64,000 bases of DNA from Asanoa ferruginea. GTDB lineage: Bacteria; Actinomycetota; Actinomycetes; Mycobacteriales; Micromonosporaceae. The notes under the pieces are model-generated. The model did no database searches. It was given only the letters and a program-made list of their open reading frames with translations, and was not told the origin of the DNA. Each line of letters starts with the position of its first letter. The first letter of the stretch is position 1. The translations under genes were made by a program, and so were the position numbers. The stretch is from positions 8,804,001-8,868,000 of the forward strand of contig NZ_QUMQ01000001.1 in assembly GCF_003387075.1 (NCBI RefSeq), read 5' to 3'. Shown here piece after piece: positions 8,225-16,780 of this stretch.

Positions 8225-11200
8225 GTGAACCCCCGCCCGTCCCGCCTGTTCGCGGCCGTCGCGGCCGGCGCGCTCGTCATCGCCTCGGTGGCGGTCGTCG
8301 CGTCGCCGGCCAGCGCCGCCGACGCCGTCATCTCCCAGGGCAAACCCGCTACGGCGTCGTCCGCGCAGGGCGCCGACCTGTCCGCCGCGGCCGCCGTCGA
8401 CGGCAACGCCGGCACCCGCTGGGGCTCGGCCTGGTCGGATCCCCAGTGGATCCAGGTCGACCTCGGCGCGACCGCCACCATCACCCAGATCACCCTCAAC
8501 TGGGAGGGCGCCTCGGCCAAGGCGTTCCAGCTCCAGACCTCGGCCAACGGCACCACCTGGACCGACATCTACACCACCACGACCGGGCCGGGCGGCGTCC
8601 AGACGCTGCCGGTCACCGGATCGGGCCGCTACGTCCGGATGTACGGCACCGTCCGCAACAGCGGCTACGGCTACTCCCTGTGGGAGTTCCAGGTGCACGG
8701 CACCTTCGGCGGCAGCAACCCGCCGCCACAAAACTGCGGCACCGCCAACGCCGCGCAGGGCCGCCCGGCGACCGCCTCCTCCGTCGAGGGCGCCGGGGTC
8801 GCGGCGAGCATGGCCGTCGACGGCGACGCCGGCACCCGCTGGTCGAGCCTCTTCGCCGATCCACAGTGGATCCGGGTCGACCTCGGCTCCAGCCAGAGCA
8901 TCTGCCAGGTCGTGTTGCAGTGGGAAGGCGCCTACGGTCGCGCGTTCCAGCTACAGACCTCGCCCGACGGAAACGCCTGGACCGACATCTACACGACGAC
9001 GACCGGCGCCGGCGGCACGCAGACGCTCAACGTGACCGGCACCGGGCGCTACCTCCGGATGTACGGCACCGCGCGCGGGTCCGGCTACGGCTACTCGCTG
9101 TGGGAGCTCAAGGTCTTTACCACCGGCGGCACCACGCCACCACCGGACCCCGACCCCGGCACCTGGCAGACGGTCTGGAGCGACGACTTCACCGGCGCCG
9201 CCAACACCTCGCCGTCGGCCGCCAACTGGCTGCTGCGCACCGGCACGCAGTATCCCGGCGGCGCGGCCAACTGGGGCACCGGCTCGGTCGAGACGGCCAG
9301 CGCGTCCACCAGCAACGTCGGCCTCGACGGCGCAGGCCGGCTCTCGATCCGGGCCACGAAGGACGGCGCCGGCAACTGGACCTCCGGCCGGATCGAGACC
9401 CAGCGGGCCGACTTCGCGCCGCAGGCGGGCCAGCTCACCCGGTTCAGCGCCGTGCTCAAGCAGCCCGATGTGGCCAACGGGCTCGGCTACTGGCCGGCGT
9501 TCCGGGCCACCGGTGCCGCGTTCCGGGGCAACTTCACCAACTGGCCGGGCATCGGCGAGACCGACATCATGAGCGGCGTCAACGGCCGCAACCAGTTGTC
9601 GCAGACGCTGCACTGCGGCACCGCGCCCGACGGCCCCTGCGCCGAATACAACGGCCGCACCAGCGGGCTGGCGTCGTGCTCCGGCTGCCAGACCGGCTAC
9701 CACGAATACAGCCAGGTGATCGACCGCACGAAGACCGACGAGGAGATCCGGTTCTACCTCGACGGGCGGCAGACCTGGGTCGTGCGGGAGAGCCAGGTGG
9801 GTGTCACGGCCTGGAATGCCGCCGTACACCATGGCTTCTATCTGCGGTTTGACCTGGCCATCGGCGGGCTCTACCCCAGTGGCATCGCCGGCATCACCGT
9901 CCCGACGCCGGACACCACCTCGGGCGGCGTGCTCAGCGTCGACTCGGTCACCGTCGCCCGGGCCACCGGCACGACGCCGCCGGCGATGACCGACCCGGCG
10001 ATCCCGGCCGGGCCGAGCGTCGTGCGGGTCACCGGCACCCAGGGCAACTGGCAACTCCAGGTCAACGGTGCGCTGTGGGAGGTGCGCGGGCTCACCTACG
10101 GCCCGCCGCAGGGTGCCGCCGACGGCTACCTGCGCGACCTCGCCAACGCGGGCGTCAACACCATCCGGACCTGGGGTGTCGACGACGCGCAGACGCCGGT
10201 GCTGCTCGACACGGCCGCCCGGCACGGGGTCAAGGTGATCGTCGGGCACTGGCTCAACCAGGGCGCCGACTATGTCAACGACACGGCGTACAAGAACTCG
10301 GTCAAGGCCGAGATCGTGGCCCGGGTCAACGCGCTCAAGGGCAAGCCGGGCGTGCTGATGTGGGACGTCGGCAACGAGGTGATCCTGACCATGCAGGACC
10401 ACGGCCTCGCGGCCGACGTGGTCGAGGCGCGGCGGGTGGCGTACGCGAAATTCGTCAACGAGGTCGCCGTGGCGATCCATGCCGCTGACCCGAACCACCC
10501 GGTCACCTCGACCGACGCCTACACGCACGCCTGGACCTACTACAAGCCCTACTCGCCGGCCCTGGACCTGCTCGCGGTCAACTCCTACGGCGCCATCGGT
10601 GGCGTCAAGGGCGACTGGATCGCGGGCGGCTACACCAAGCCCTACATCGTCACCGAGGCCGGGCCCGACGGCGAGTGGGAGGTGCCCAACGACGTCAACG
10701 GGGTGCCCAACGAGCCCAGCGACCTGGCCAAGCGCGCCGGCTACACGGCGAGTTGGGCGGCCATCAAGTCGCATCCGGGCGTCGCGCTCGGCGCCACCGA
10801 GTTCCACTATGGACTGGAGAACGACTTCGGCGGCGTCTGGCTCAACGTGACGACCGGCGGCTGGCGGCGGCTCGGCTTCCACGCGTTGCGGCAGGCCTAC
10901 ACCGGCCAGCCGTCGGCCAACACGCCACCGGAGATCAGCACCATGACGGTCGGCTCGCAGACGGCGGTGCCGGCGGGTGGCACGTTCCCGGTCTCGGTCG
11001 CGGCGACCGACCCGCAGGGCGACCTGATCCGCTACAACCTGATGTTCAGCAACAAGTACGTCACCGGGGGCACTGGCTTCTCCAACGTCACGTTCACCGA
11101 GACCGGCAACGGCCAGTTCTCGGTCCGCGCGCCCGAGCAACTCGGCGTCTGGAAGGTCTACGTCTACGCGTTCGACGGCCAGGGCAACGTGGGCATCGAG

Positions 11201-11632
11201 CAGCGCTCGTTCAAGGTCGTGCCGCCGACGGTCCCGGGCACCAATATCGCCCGCGGCCGGCCGGTGACCGCCTCGACCTACCAACCGACAGGAACAAACG
11301 GACCACAGCTGCCGGCGTACGCCGTCGACGGCGACTACAACACCCGCTGGGCCAGCGAGTGGGTGCCGACGGCGTGGGTGCAGGTCGACCTCGGCTCGGT
11401 GCAGTCCTTCAACCGCGTGCAGTTGGCGTGGGAGGCGGCCTACGCCTCCGGCTATCAGCTGCAGACCTCCAACGACGGGACAAACTGGACCACGGTGTAC
11501 GCGACAACGTCGGGCAACGGCGGTTTCGACGACCTCGTGGTCAACGGGACCGGGCGGTATGTCCGGATGAACGGGCAGACGCGCGCCACCGCGTACGGCT
11601 ACTCGCTCTGGGAGTTCGGCATCTATCGGTGA
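8225..11632 (+). CDS. Secreted multidomain glycoside hydrolase (CBM32x2, GH16-like, TIM barrel, CBM32)
   Basis: The frame is open from 7451, but that part is a shadow of the GH1 gene; the GTG at 8225 begins a clear signal peptide (MNPRPSRLFAAVAAGALVI..., cleavage near SPASAADA), giving 1135 aa. Two F5/8C-CBM32 domains follow (about 38-160 and 175-295), each ending GYGYSLWE. A GH16-like jelly roll spans about 315-585; its catalytic motif reads ETDIMS (E445, D447, S450) instead of ExDxxE, so the usual acid/base Glu is missing. Residues ~600-900 form a GH2/GH5-like TIM barrel with MWDVGNEV (E718, acid/base) and VTEAG (E811, nucleophile). A beta-sandwich segment and a third CBM32 (about 1005-1135) finish the protein. 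It probably degrades an extracellular beta-glucan; the exact substrate is unknown. Confidence 0.88.
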   Translation: MNPRPSRLFAAVAAGALVIASVAVVASPASAADAVISQGKPATASSAQGADLSAAAAVDGNAGTRWGSAWSDPQWIQVDLGATATITQITLNWEGASAKAFQLQTSANGTTWTDIYTTTTGPGGVQTLPVTGSGRYVRMYGTVRNSGYGYSLWEFQVHGTFGGSNPPPQNCGTANAAQGRPATASSVEGAGVAASMAVDGDAGTRWSSLFADPQWIRVDLGSSQSICQVVLQWEGAYGRAFQLQTSPDGNAWTDIYTTTTGAGGTQTLNVTGTGRYLRMYGTARGSGYGYSLWELKVFTTGGTTPPPDPDPGTWQTVWSDDFTGAANTSPSAANWLLRTGTQYPGGAANWGTGSVETASASTSNVGLDGAGRLSIRATKDGAGNWTSGRIETQRADFAPQAGQLTRFSAVLKQPDVANGLGYWPAFRATGAAFRGNFTNWPGIGETDIMSGVNGRNQLSQTLHCGTAPDGPCAEYNGRTSGLASCSGCQTGYHEYSQVIDRTKTDEEIRFYLDGRQTWVVRESQVGVTAWNAAVHHGFYLRFDLAIGGLYPSGIAGITVPTPDTTSGGVLSVDSVTVARATGTTPPAMTDPAIPAGPSVVRVTGTQGNWQLQVNGALWEVRGLTYGPPQGAADGYLRDLANAGVNTIRTWGVDDAQTPVLLDTAARHGVKVIVGHWLNQGADYVNDTAYKNSVKAEIVARVNALKGKPGVLMWDVGNEVILTMQDHGLAADVVEARRVAYAKFVNEVAVAIHAADPNHPVTSTDAYTHAWTYYKPYSPALDLLAVNSYGAIGGVKGDWIAGGYTKPYIVTEAGPDGEWEVPNDVNGVPNEPSDLAKRAGYTASWAAIKSHPGVALGATEFHYGLENDFGGVWLNVTTGGWRRLGFHALRQAYTGQPSANTPPEISTMTVGSQTAVPAGGTFPVSVAATDPQGDLIRYNLMFSNKYVTGGTGFSNVTFTETGNGQFSVRAPEQLGVWKVYVYAFDGQGNVGIEQRSFKVVPPTVPGTNIARGRPVTASTYQPTGTNGPQLPAYAVDGDYNTRWASEWVPTAWVQVDLGSVQSFNRVQLAWEAAYASGYQLQTSNDGTNWTTVYATTSGNGGFDDLVVNGTGRYVRMNGQTRATAYGYSLWEFGIYR

Positions 11633-11642
11633 CGTTCTCGGG

Positions 11643-11669
11643 GAAGGGCGGCCTCAGTGGTCGCCCTTC
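11643..11669. terminator. Hairpin between convergent genes
   Basis: GAAGGGCG (11643-11650) pairs with CGCCCTTC (11662-11669) around an 11-base loop, 10 bp after the hydrolase stop. It includes the last codons of the opposing gene. No long T-run. Confidence 0.5.
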
Positions 11670-12460
11670 TCCAGCCAGTCGAGGATCGCGTCGAGCGGTT
11701 CCTGCCAGCGGGCGTCGAGCATCAGGTCGTGGCCCATGCCGGGGAACAGCAGCGGCGCGCCGCCGTAACGGCGGGCCACGTTGTCGAGGGCGGTGCGCGG
11801 CACGACCCGGTCGTCGGGCGTGCCCACCACCAGCACCGGCGGGTCACCGACCGGCTGCTCCGGCGGGCGGGCGCGCAACAACTCCCACTGGGCGCGGGCC
11901 GAGGCGTGGCCGATCCGGCCCAGGTAGCCGCGTGCGGCCGGGTCCGGCAGGTCGCGGCTGAAGAGCTGCCGCCGGGTCAGCCGCAGCCGGCCACCGAACG
12001 CCGCCGGGAGCGTGCCGAACAGGTTGCGGCGCAGCGCCAGGCCGAGCGTCGCCCAGCCGCCGAACACCGGGGCGGCCAGCACACCGGCCCGCGCCGGGTA
12101 GCGGGCCAGCGCGTGCGCCACCACCAGCGCGCCGGCGCCGTGGCCGACCAGCACCGCCTGGTGCGGCAGGGCGGCCGCGACCTGGACCACGTCGTGGGCG
12201 TAGGCCCGCAGCGTCGCGCGCGGCGCCGGCTCGCTGCCGCCGTGGCCGCGCGGGCTGACCGCGTGCACCGCGAAACCGCGCCCGGCGGCGTGCTCCATCC
12301 AGTGCTCGGCGTAGGCCCACGCGCCGTGCCCGAAGCCGGGGACGAACAGCACCGGCGGCTTGGTGTCGTCGGGCAGTTCCGGCGTCGCGGTGCGCACCTC
12401 ACGGCGGGCCGGCGGGACCGGGTCGGCCCAGTCCTGGGTTCGGATGATCCGCACGCTCAT
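11654..12460 (-). CDS. Alpha/beta hydrolase-fold protein lacking the nucleophile serine
   Basis: A 268-residue alpha/beta hydrolase fold: strand and oxyanion region PVLFVPGFGHGAWAY (36-50), HAVSPRGHGGS (66-76), the elbow VGHGAGALV, an acidic loop VVGTPDDRVV and the C-terminal GMGHDLML. The elbow is normally GxSxG; here it is G106-H-G108-A-G110, so the nucleophile is glycine while plausible Asp and His remain. Either another residue serves or the protein is not a hydrolase. Its ATG overlaps the stop of the flavin monooxygenase by 4 bp, so translation is probably coupled. Confidence 0.8.
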   Translation of the reverse strand: MSVRIIRTQDWADPVPPARREVRTATPELPDDTKPPVLFVPGFGHGAWAYAEHWMEHAAGRGFAVHAVSPRGHGGSEPAPRATLRAYAHDVVQVAAALPHQAVLVGHGAGALVVAHALARYPARAGVLAAPVFGGWATLGLALRRNLFGTLPAAFGGRLRLTRRQLFSRDLPDPAARGYLGRIGHASARAQWELLRARPPEQPVGDPPVLVVGTPDDRVVPRTALDNVARRYGGAPLLFPGMGHDLMLDARWQEPLDAILDWLEKGDH

Positions 12461-13881
12461 CGCCCGCTCCTTGCCGTCGCGGTCGCCGGGGTCAGCTCGT
12501 CGAGGGCACCTTGCAGCGCCTTCAGGTAGTCGAGATGGTTGATCTCGAACCAGTGCCGGGTGGAGTCCTTGACCCGGGCCCGATTCCAGCGCTTGCCCAC
12601 GTCGGCCGAGGCCCGCGACCAGAACGCCGCCGCCCGTTCAAGGTCGCGGTCGCGCAGCCGCAGCCAGCTGGCGATCAGCACGGTCTGCCAGTGCACCAGC
12701 GGGAACAGCCCCGAGTCGGGTTGCAGCAGGCCGGCGACCGCGAGGGTCGGGTGCTCGCGGGGGAACGCGTGCAGGTAGAGGGTGGGCCGGCCGTGCTCGT
12801 CGGCGCCGAGGATCTCCGGTGCGAGGAACTCGAAGCGGGGCAGGTAGCCGGTGGCGAACACGACCACGTCGGGCTCGATGTGCCGGCCGTCGGTGAGCTC
12901 GACCGAGCCGCGGTGGAAGCGGCGGATGTCGGGCACGGGCGTGATCGTGCCGTGGCCGAGGTGGTAGATCAGCTGGCTGTTGGCGATCGGGTGGGTCTCG
13001 AAGACCTTGTGGTCGGGCTTGGGCAGCCCGAACCGGGTCTGGTCGCCGACGGTCAGCCGCAGCGTGCGGGCGGCCAGCCACTGCCGCATCCCGAGCGGCA
13101 GGCCGGCCGCCAGCATCCGGTCGTTGACCTGGTCGGTGGGGCGGCCGAGCAGGTATTTCGGCAGGTACCAGTAGCCGCGCCGGGTCGAGTGCCAGGTCTG
13201 GCTCGCGGCCGTGGCCGCCTCGACCGCGATGTCGCAGCCGGTGTTGCCGCCGCCGACCACCAGCACCTTGCGGCCAGGGAACTTTTTGGCGTCTTTGTGT
13301 GCCGACGCGTGCATGGTCTGGCCGCGGAACTCGTCGATGCCCTCGTAGGTCGGCACCTTGGGCGCCCAGTTGTGCCCGTTGGCCACCACCACGGCCAGGT
13401 AGCGGTGGGTGCGCTCGGAGCCGTAGCCGCCGCTGCTACGGGTGGTCACGTCCCAGGTCGAGTCGTCGGCCGGCTCGACCTTGACCACCTCGGTGCCGAA
13501 CCAGACGTGCGGCTTGAGGTCGAAGTGGTCGGCGTAGCGCTCCAGGTAGGACAGCAACTGGCTGTGGTGCGGGTAGTCCGGCCAGGTGTCCGGCATCGGG
13601 AAGTCGGGGAACTGGGTGAACGGCTTCGACGAGATCAGGTGGGTGCTGGCGTAGACCGGGCTGCGGTCGTGCCGCCAGTTCCACGCCCCACCGACGCTGG
13701 TCTCCCGCTCGTAGCAGTCGACGCCGAACCCGTGCTCGCGCAGGTTCTTGACGGCGGCGAGCCCGCTGGCGCCGGCACCGATGACGCAGACGGTGTCGCG
13801 GCGGTCGTAGACCGGGCGGCCGTCACGCCAGAGCGTGGTGGAAGGGTCGAAGCGCTGGTTGGCCGTGGAGGGGGAGGACAC
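12457..13881 (-). CDS. Flavin-containing monooxygenase (FMO/BVMO class)
   Basis: A 474-residue group-B flavin monooxygenase. The FAD-binding Rossmann motif VIGAGASGLAAVKNL is at about 33-47, the FMO fingerprint FRGQTMHASAHKD near 185-197, the NADPH-binding VVGGGNTGCDIAVEAA near 207-222, and the second conserved block VVFATGYLPRF after 330. Likely chemistry is NADPH/O2-dependent oxygenation of a soft heteroatom or a Baeyer-Villiger reaction; the substrate cannot be read. It lies between an EEP-family gene and the coupled alpha/beta hydrolase-fold gene; BVMO and ester hydrolase often act in sequence, but here the hydrolase lacks its serine. Confidence 0.9.
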   Translation of the reverse strand: MSSPSTANQRFDPSTTLWRDGRPVYDRRDTVCVIGAGASGLAAVKNLREHGFGVDCYERETSVGGAWNWRHDRSPVYASTHLISSKPFTQFPDFPMPDTWPDYPHHSQLLSYLERYADHFDLKPHVWFGTEVVKVEPADDSTWDVTTRSSGGYGSERTHRYLAVVVANGHNWAPKVPTYEGIDEFRGQTMHASAHKDAKKFPGRKVLVVGGGNTGCDIAVEAATAASQTWHSTRRGYWYLPKYLLGRPTDQVNDRMLAAGLPLGMRQWLAARTLRLTVGDQTRFGLPKPDHKVFETHPIANSQLIYHLGHGTITPVPDIRRFHRGSVELTDGRHIEPDVVVFATGYLPRFEFLAPEILGADEHGRPTLYLHAFPREHPTLAVAGLLQPDSGLFPLVHWQTVLIASWLRLRDRDLERAAAFWSRASADVGKRWNRARVKDSTRHWFEINHLDYLKALQGALDELTPATATARSGR

Positions 13882-13914
13882 CGTGCGATCCTTCCGACTC
13901 CCGGCCGGTTCTGT

Positions 13915-14583
13915 CTAGTCCGGTATCACCAGATCGACGGCTATAGGCAGATGGTCACTGGCGCGGCGGGCGGTTGGCGTGTCGACCACGCGGAAGCTGG
14001 TCACCTCGATCCGCTTGTCGACGAAGACGCCGTCGATCTGCCGGTTCGGGCCGGACGCCGGATGGGTCGGCGCCATGCCGGCCACGTGCAGGCCGTCGGC
14101 CACCACTCCCCAGGTCGACTCGCCGGGCTCGGCGTTGAGGTCGCCGGCCGCGATCACCGGCAGGTCGTGGGTGCCGATCGCCGCCCGCCAGGCCGCTCCC
14201 TGCGTGGGCCGGATCGAGGGGTCGGTGGACAGGTGCGAGCCGGTGACCACGAACCGGGCGCCCGGCACCTCGCAGGTCGCGAACACCGCGCCGCGCAGGT
14301 GGTGCCCGGGCACCAGTGGGAACCGCACGTCGTGCGTCTCCAGCACCCGGACCCGCAGCGTGGTCAGCACGAGGTTGCCCAGCGACCACAGCCCGCCGCC
14401 GCCGACCACCATGCGCAGCCGGTCGGCCAGGGACGCGTTCTTCTGCCGCCAGCGGAACCGGCGGGCGCCCTCCTGCACGATCAGCACGTCGGGCGCGAGG
14501 TCGGCGACGACGGCGGCGAGCGCGCCGAGGTCGTCCTTGAAGCTGTGGATGTTGTACGAAACGACCCTTACGCGGGCTGTCAT
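13915..14583 (-). CDS. Endonuclease/exonuclease/phosphatase (EEP) family protein
   Basis: A 222-residue metal-dependent phosphohydrolase fold. The family motifs appear in order: VVSYNIHSFKDD (metal-site Asn, residues 7-18), IVQEGARR (catalytic Glu), GSHLSTDP (His), AAGDLNAEPGES (Asp/Asn) and ASDHLPIAVDL (terminal Asp-His). No signal peptide, so probably cytoplasmic. Substrate (DNA, phospholipid or phosphoester) cannot be told from sequence. The ATG overlaps the upstream ROK kinase stop by 4 bp, which places it in the minus-strand operon beginning at 16658. Confidence 0.88.
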   Translation of the reverse strand: MTARVRVVSYNIHSFKDDLGALAAVVADLAPDVLIVQEGARRFRWRQKNASLADRLRMVVGGGGLWSLGNLVLTTLRVRVLETHDVRFPLVPGHHLRGAVFATCEVPGARFVVTGSHLSTDPSIRPTQGAAWRAAIGTHDLPVIAAGDLNAEPGESTWGVVADGLHVAGMAPTHPASGPNRQIDGVFVDKRIEVTSFRVVDTPTARRASDHLPIAVDLVIPD

Positions 14584-15527
14584 CGACGCCGGGCCAGGTC
14601 GGCGGCGCCCACCATGCCGGCGCTGTTGCCCAGCTTGGCGACCCGCAGGTCGGCGACCGGCCAGCGGCCGCGCTGGGCCAGCGACTCCTGGTAGGACTCG
14701 CGCGCGGGTCCCATCAGCAGCTCACCGGCGTCGACCACGCCGCCGCCGACGACCAGCACCTGCGGGTCGAGCACCTGCACCATGTCGGCCAGACCCATGC
14801 CCAGCCAACTGCCGATCTGCGCGAACGCCTCGCGGGACACGGCGTCGCCGTCGCGGGCGGCGGCGGTGACCATCGGGCCGTTGATCCGGTCGGGGTCGCC
14901 GCCGGCCAGCCCGAGCAGCCGCTCCGCCCGCTGCGGTTCCTGGCGCGCGCCGGCCCGGGCGAACCGGACCAGGGCGTTGCCGCTCGCGTATTGCTCGATG
15001 CAGCCGAGCCGGCCGCAACCGCACTTGTGGCCGCCCGGCACCAGGCCCATGTGACCCAGTTCGGCGGCGATGCCGTTGGTGCCGCGGACCAGTTCGCCGC
15101 CGAGCACGATCGCGCCGCCGACCCCGGTGCCGATCGTGAACATCACCATCGAGTCCTCGGCGTCGTGCGCGGCGCCGTGCCGGAACTCGGCCCAGGCCGC
15201 CGCGTTGCCGTCGTTCTCCACGATGACCGGCAGCCCGACCTTGTCGCTGACGTAGTCGCGCAGCGGCTCGTCGCGCCAGGCGATGTTGGGTGCGAACAGC
15301 ACGGTCGAGCGGGACGCGTCGATCCAGCCGGCCGCGCCGATGCCGACCGCGACGGCCGGGTGGCCGGCGGCGAGTTCGGCGGCGACCTCGACGATCGTGT
15401 CGCGGGTGCGCGCGACGTCATCGGCGGGCGTGTCCCGCCGGGTGGTCGCCACGATCGTGCCGTTCTCGTCGACCACCCCGCCGGCGACCTTGGTGCCCCC
15501 GACGTCGACTCCGATGGTCAGCGTCAC
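14580..15527 (-). CDS. glk: ROK-family glucokinase
   Basis: A 315-residue ATP-dependent sugar kinase, most likely converting glucose to glucose-6-phosphate. The phosphate-1 motif DVGGTKVAGG is at 8-17, catalytic Asp in IVENDGNAAAWAE, and the ROK signature runs from ELGHMGL to the zinc-binding CGCGRLGCIEQYASG. The adenosine motif is VLVVGGGVVDAGEL. Size and motifs match actinobacterial GlkA, which also mediates carbon catabolite control in Streptomyces. The gene follows a DUF5304-like gene with a 44-bp gap and overlaps the EEP gene. Confidence 0.93.
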   Translation of the reverse strand: MTLTIGVDVGGTKVAGGVVDENGTIVATTRRDTPADDVARTRDTIVEVAAELAAGHPAVAVGIGAAGWIDASRSTVLFAPNIAWRDEPLRDYVSDKVGLPVIVENDGNAAAWAEFRHGAAHDAEDSMVMFTIGTGVGGAIVLGGELVRGTNGIAAELGHMGLVPGGHKCGCGRLGCIEQYASGNALVRFARAGARQEPQRAERLLGLAGGDPDRINGPMVTAAARDGDAVSREAFAQIGSWLGMGLADMVQVLDPQVLVVGGGVVDAGELLMGPARESYQESLAQRGRWPVADLRVAKLGNSAGMVGAADLARRR

Positions 15528-15571
15528 CGCTGCCGCTCCCCTCTGCTGTGCTTTGCTGTCCGGCGACGCGC

Positions 15572-16189
15572 TCAGGCGTCGTCGTCGGACCGTGGCGCCG
15601 GCGGCGCCGTTCGCTTGACGGCCTTGCGGGCCATCGGTTTGGCCGGTTTGGGTGGGGTCTCGACCTCGTCGTCGGCTGCCCGGCCCGCGGCGGTGGCCTC
15701 CGCCCAGACGTCTCCGGCCGTGGGGGCCGGTCCAACATCATCGCGGGTACGGGTGGCCGCGCGCCAGATCTCGTCGTCGGAGAAGCGCGGGGCCGGTGCC
15801 GGCGGCGGCTGCTCGCGGACCGCGCTGGAGCTGTTGACCGCCCGCAACAGGCTGGCGACACCGGCCGCGAAGTCGCCGGCGCCGGTCGCCAGCCGCTCGG
15901 CGAACTCCGGACTCGGATCCCGCAACGCGACGATCACCCGGCAGATGGGACAGACGCAGCACTCGGGGTCACCGGTGGCGACCTTCGGGCCAGCCGTGCG
16001 CGTACCCCCGGATGGGTGATGGTCCTGTCCGAAGGCGCTGGAGAGCACATCGGTGAGCGAGCCGAGGGCGCCCAGGCCGGCGGCGAGGCCCGGCCCGTCG
16101 TTGGCGGCCCGGCGGGCCATGGCGAGCGCGGTCGCGACGAGGCGCTCGGCCTCGCCGCGGGCGGACGATGGGTCGGGTTGCGGTGCCAT
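15572..16189 (-). CDS. DUF5304-like conserved actinobacterial protein
   Basis: A 205-residue protein of unknown function. The N-terminal part is helical (AERLVATALAMARRAA), followed by a Cys cluster in ECCVCPICRVI (about 77-87) that could bind metal. Then comes a helix with AERLATGAGDFAAGVASLLRA and a Pro/Lys-rich low-complexity tail. I recall similar proteins annotated DUF5304 next to SRPBCC and glucokinase genes in streptomycetes, the same setting as here. It starts 13 bp after the SRPBCC gene, so it belongs to that operon. Confidence 0.7.
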   Translation of the reverse strand: MAPQPDPSSARGEAERLVATALAMARRAANDGPGLAAGLGALGSLTDVLSSAFGQDHHPSGGTRTAGPKVATGDPECCVCPICRVIVALRDPSPEFAERLATGAGDFAAGVASLLRAVNSSSAVREQPPPAPAPRFSDDEIWRAATRTRDDVGPAPTAGDVWAEATAAGRAADDEVETPPKPAKPMARKAVKRTAPPAPRSDDDA

Positions 16190-16202
16190 CTCTGTGTTCC
16201 TG

Positions 16203-16658
16203 TCAGTCGCGCGGGTAGAGCGACTCCACCCGTCCCTTGAGCTGCTTCAGCGCGGCATCCATGATCATCTTTTCGGCTTTCTTGCGGAACATGCCAAGCA
16301 TGCCCACGGCGAGGTCGACCTCGAGCGTGTAAGTGACCTCGCTCGCGCCGTCGCCGACCGGTTCGATGTCGTAGGAGCCGTTCTGCGTCTTCTGCATCTT
16401 CGAGGGGGCGACCAGATGCCATTCGATGCGCGAGATGTCCTCGGCGTACTCGTATTGGAGGGTGTATTCGTCCATCAGCACGCCGGCGTCGATCACGAAG
16501 CGCACCTGGCTGGCGTAGCCGTCTTCGTATTCCTCGACCACCTCGGCCGACTGCATTGCCGTCGTCCACTGCGGGTAGCGCGCGAAGTCGCAAATCACCG
16601 CCGCGACCTGCGCCGGGGTGGCGTCGATCTGGATCGACTGGGTGGAGGAGTCCGCCAT
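16203..16658 (-). CDS. SRPBCC-fold (polyketide cyclase/START-like) protein
   Basis: A 151-residue single-domain protein. It starts with the SRPBCC pattern SIQIDATPAQVAAVICDFARYPQW (residues 8-31), then YTLQYEYAEDISRIEW, YTLEVDLAVGMLGMF and an amphipathic C-terminal helix (KKAEKMIMDAALKQLKGRV). The fold binds hydrophobic ligands in a deep cavity; the ligand is unknown. Mycobacterial Rv2185c is the likely counterpart (from memory). First gene of the minus-strand operon, divergent from the acyl-CoA synthetase. Confidence 0.85.
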   Translation of the reverse strand: MADSSTQSIQIDATPAQVAAVICDFARYPQWTTAMQSAEVVEEYEDGYASQVRFVIDAGVLMDEYTLQYEYAEDISRIEWHLVAPSKMQKTQNGSYDIEPVGDGASEVTYTLEVDLAVGMLGMFRKKAEKMIMDAALKQLKGRVESLYPRD

Positions 16659-16780
16659 GTGGGGCAGGCTACCCCTTTGCGCCCGCCCGACCGGCTGACG
16701 GCTCGCTGGTCCCGGGGATCGGACTCGATGTCGATACGGGTAGGTTGCATTTAGCTGATCGCGTTCTGCTAGGAGGCCAG

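Noticed and set aside
8951-11284. A 777-codon frame antisense to the secreted hydrolase
   Set aside because: It is a high-GC shadow frame with Val/Arg/Gly/Asp bias and no domain, opposite a clear multidomain coding sequence.
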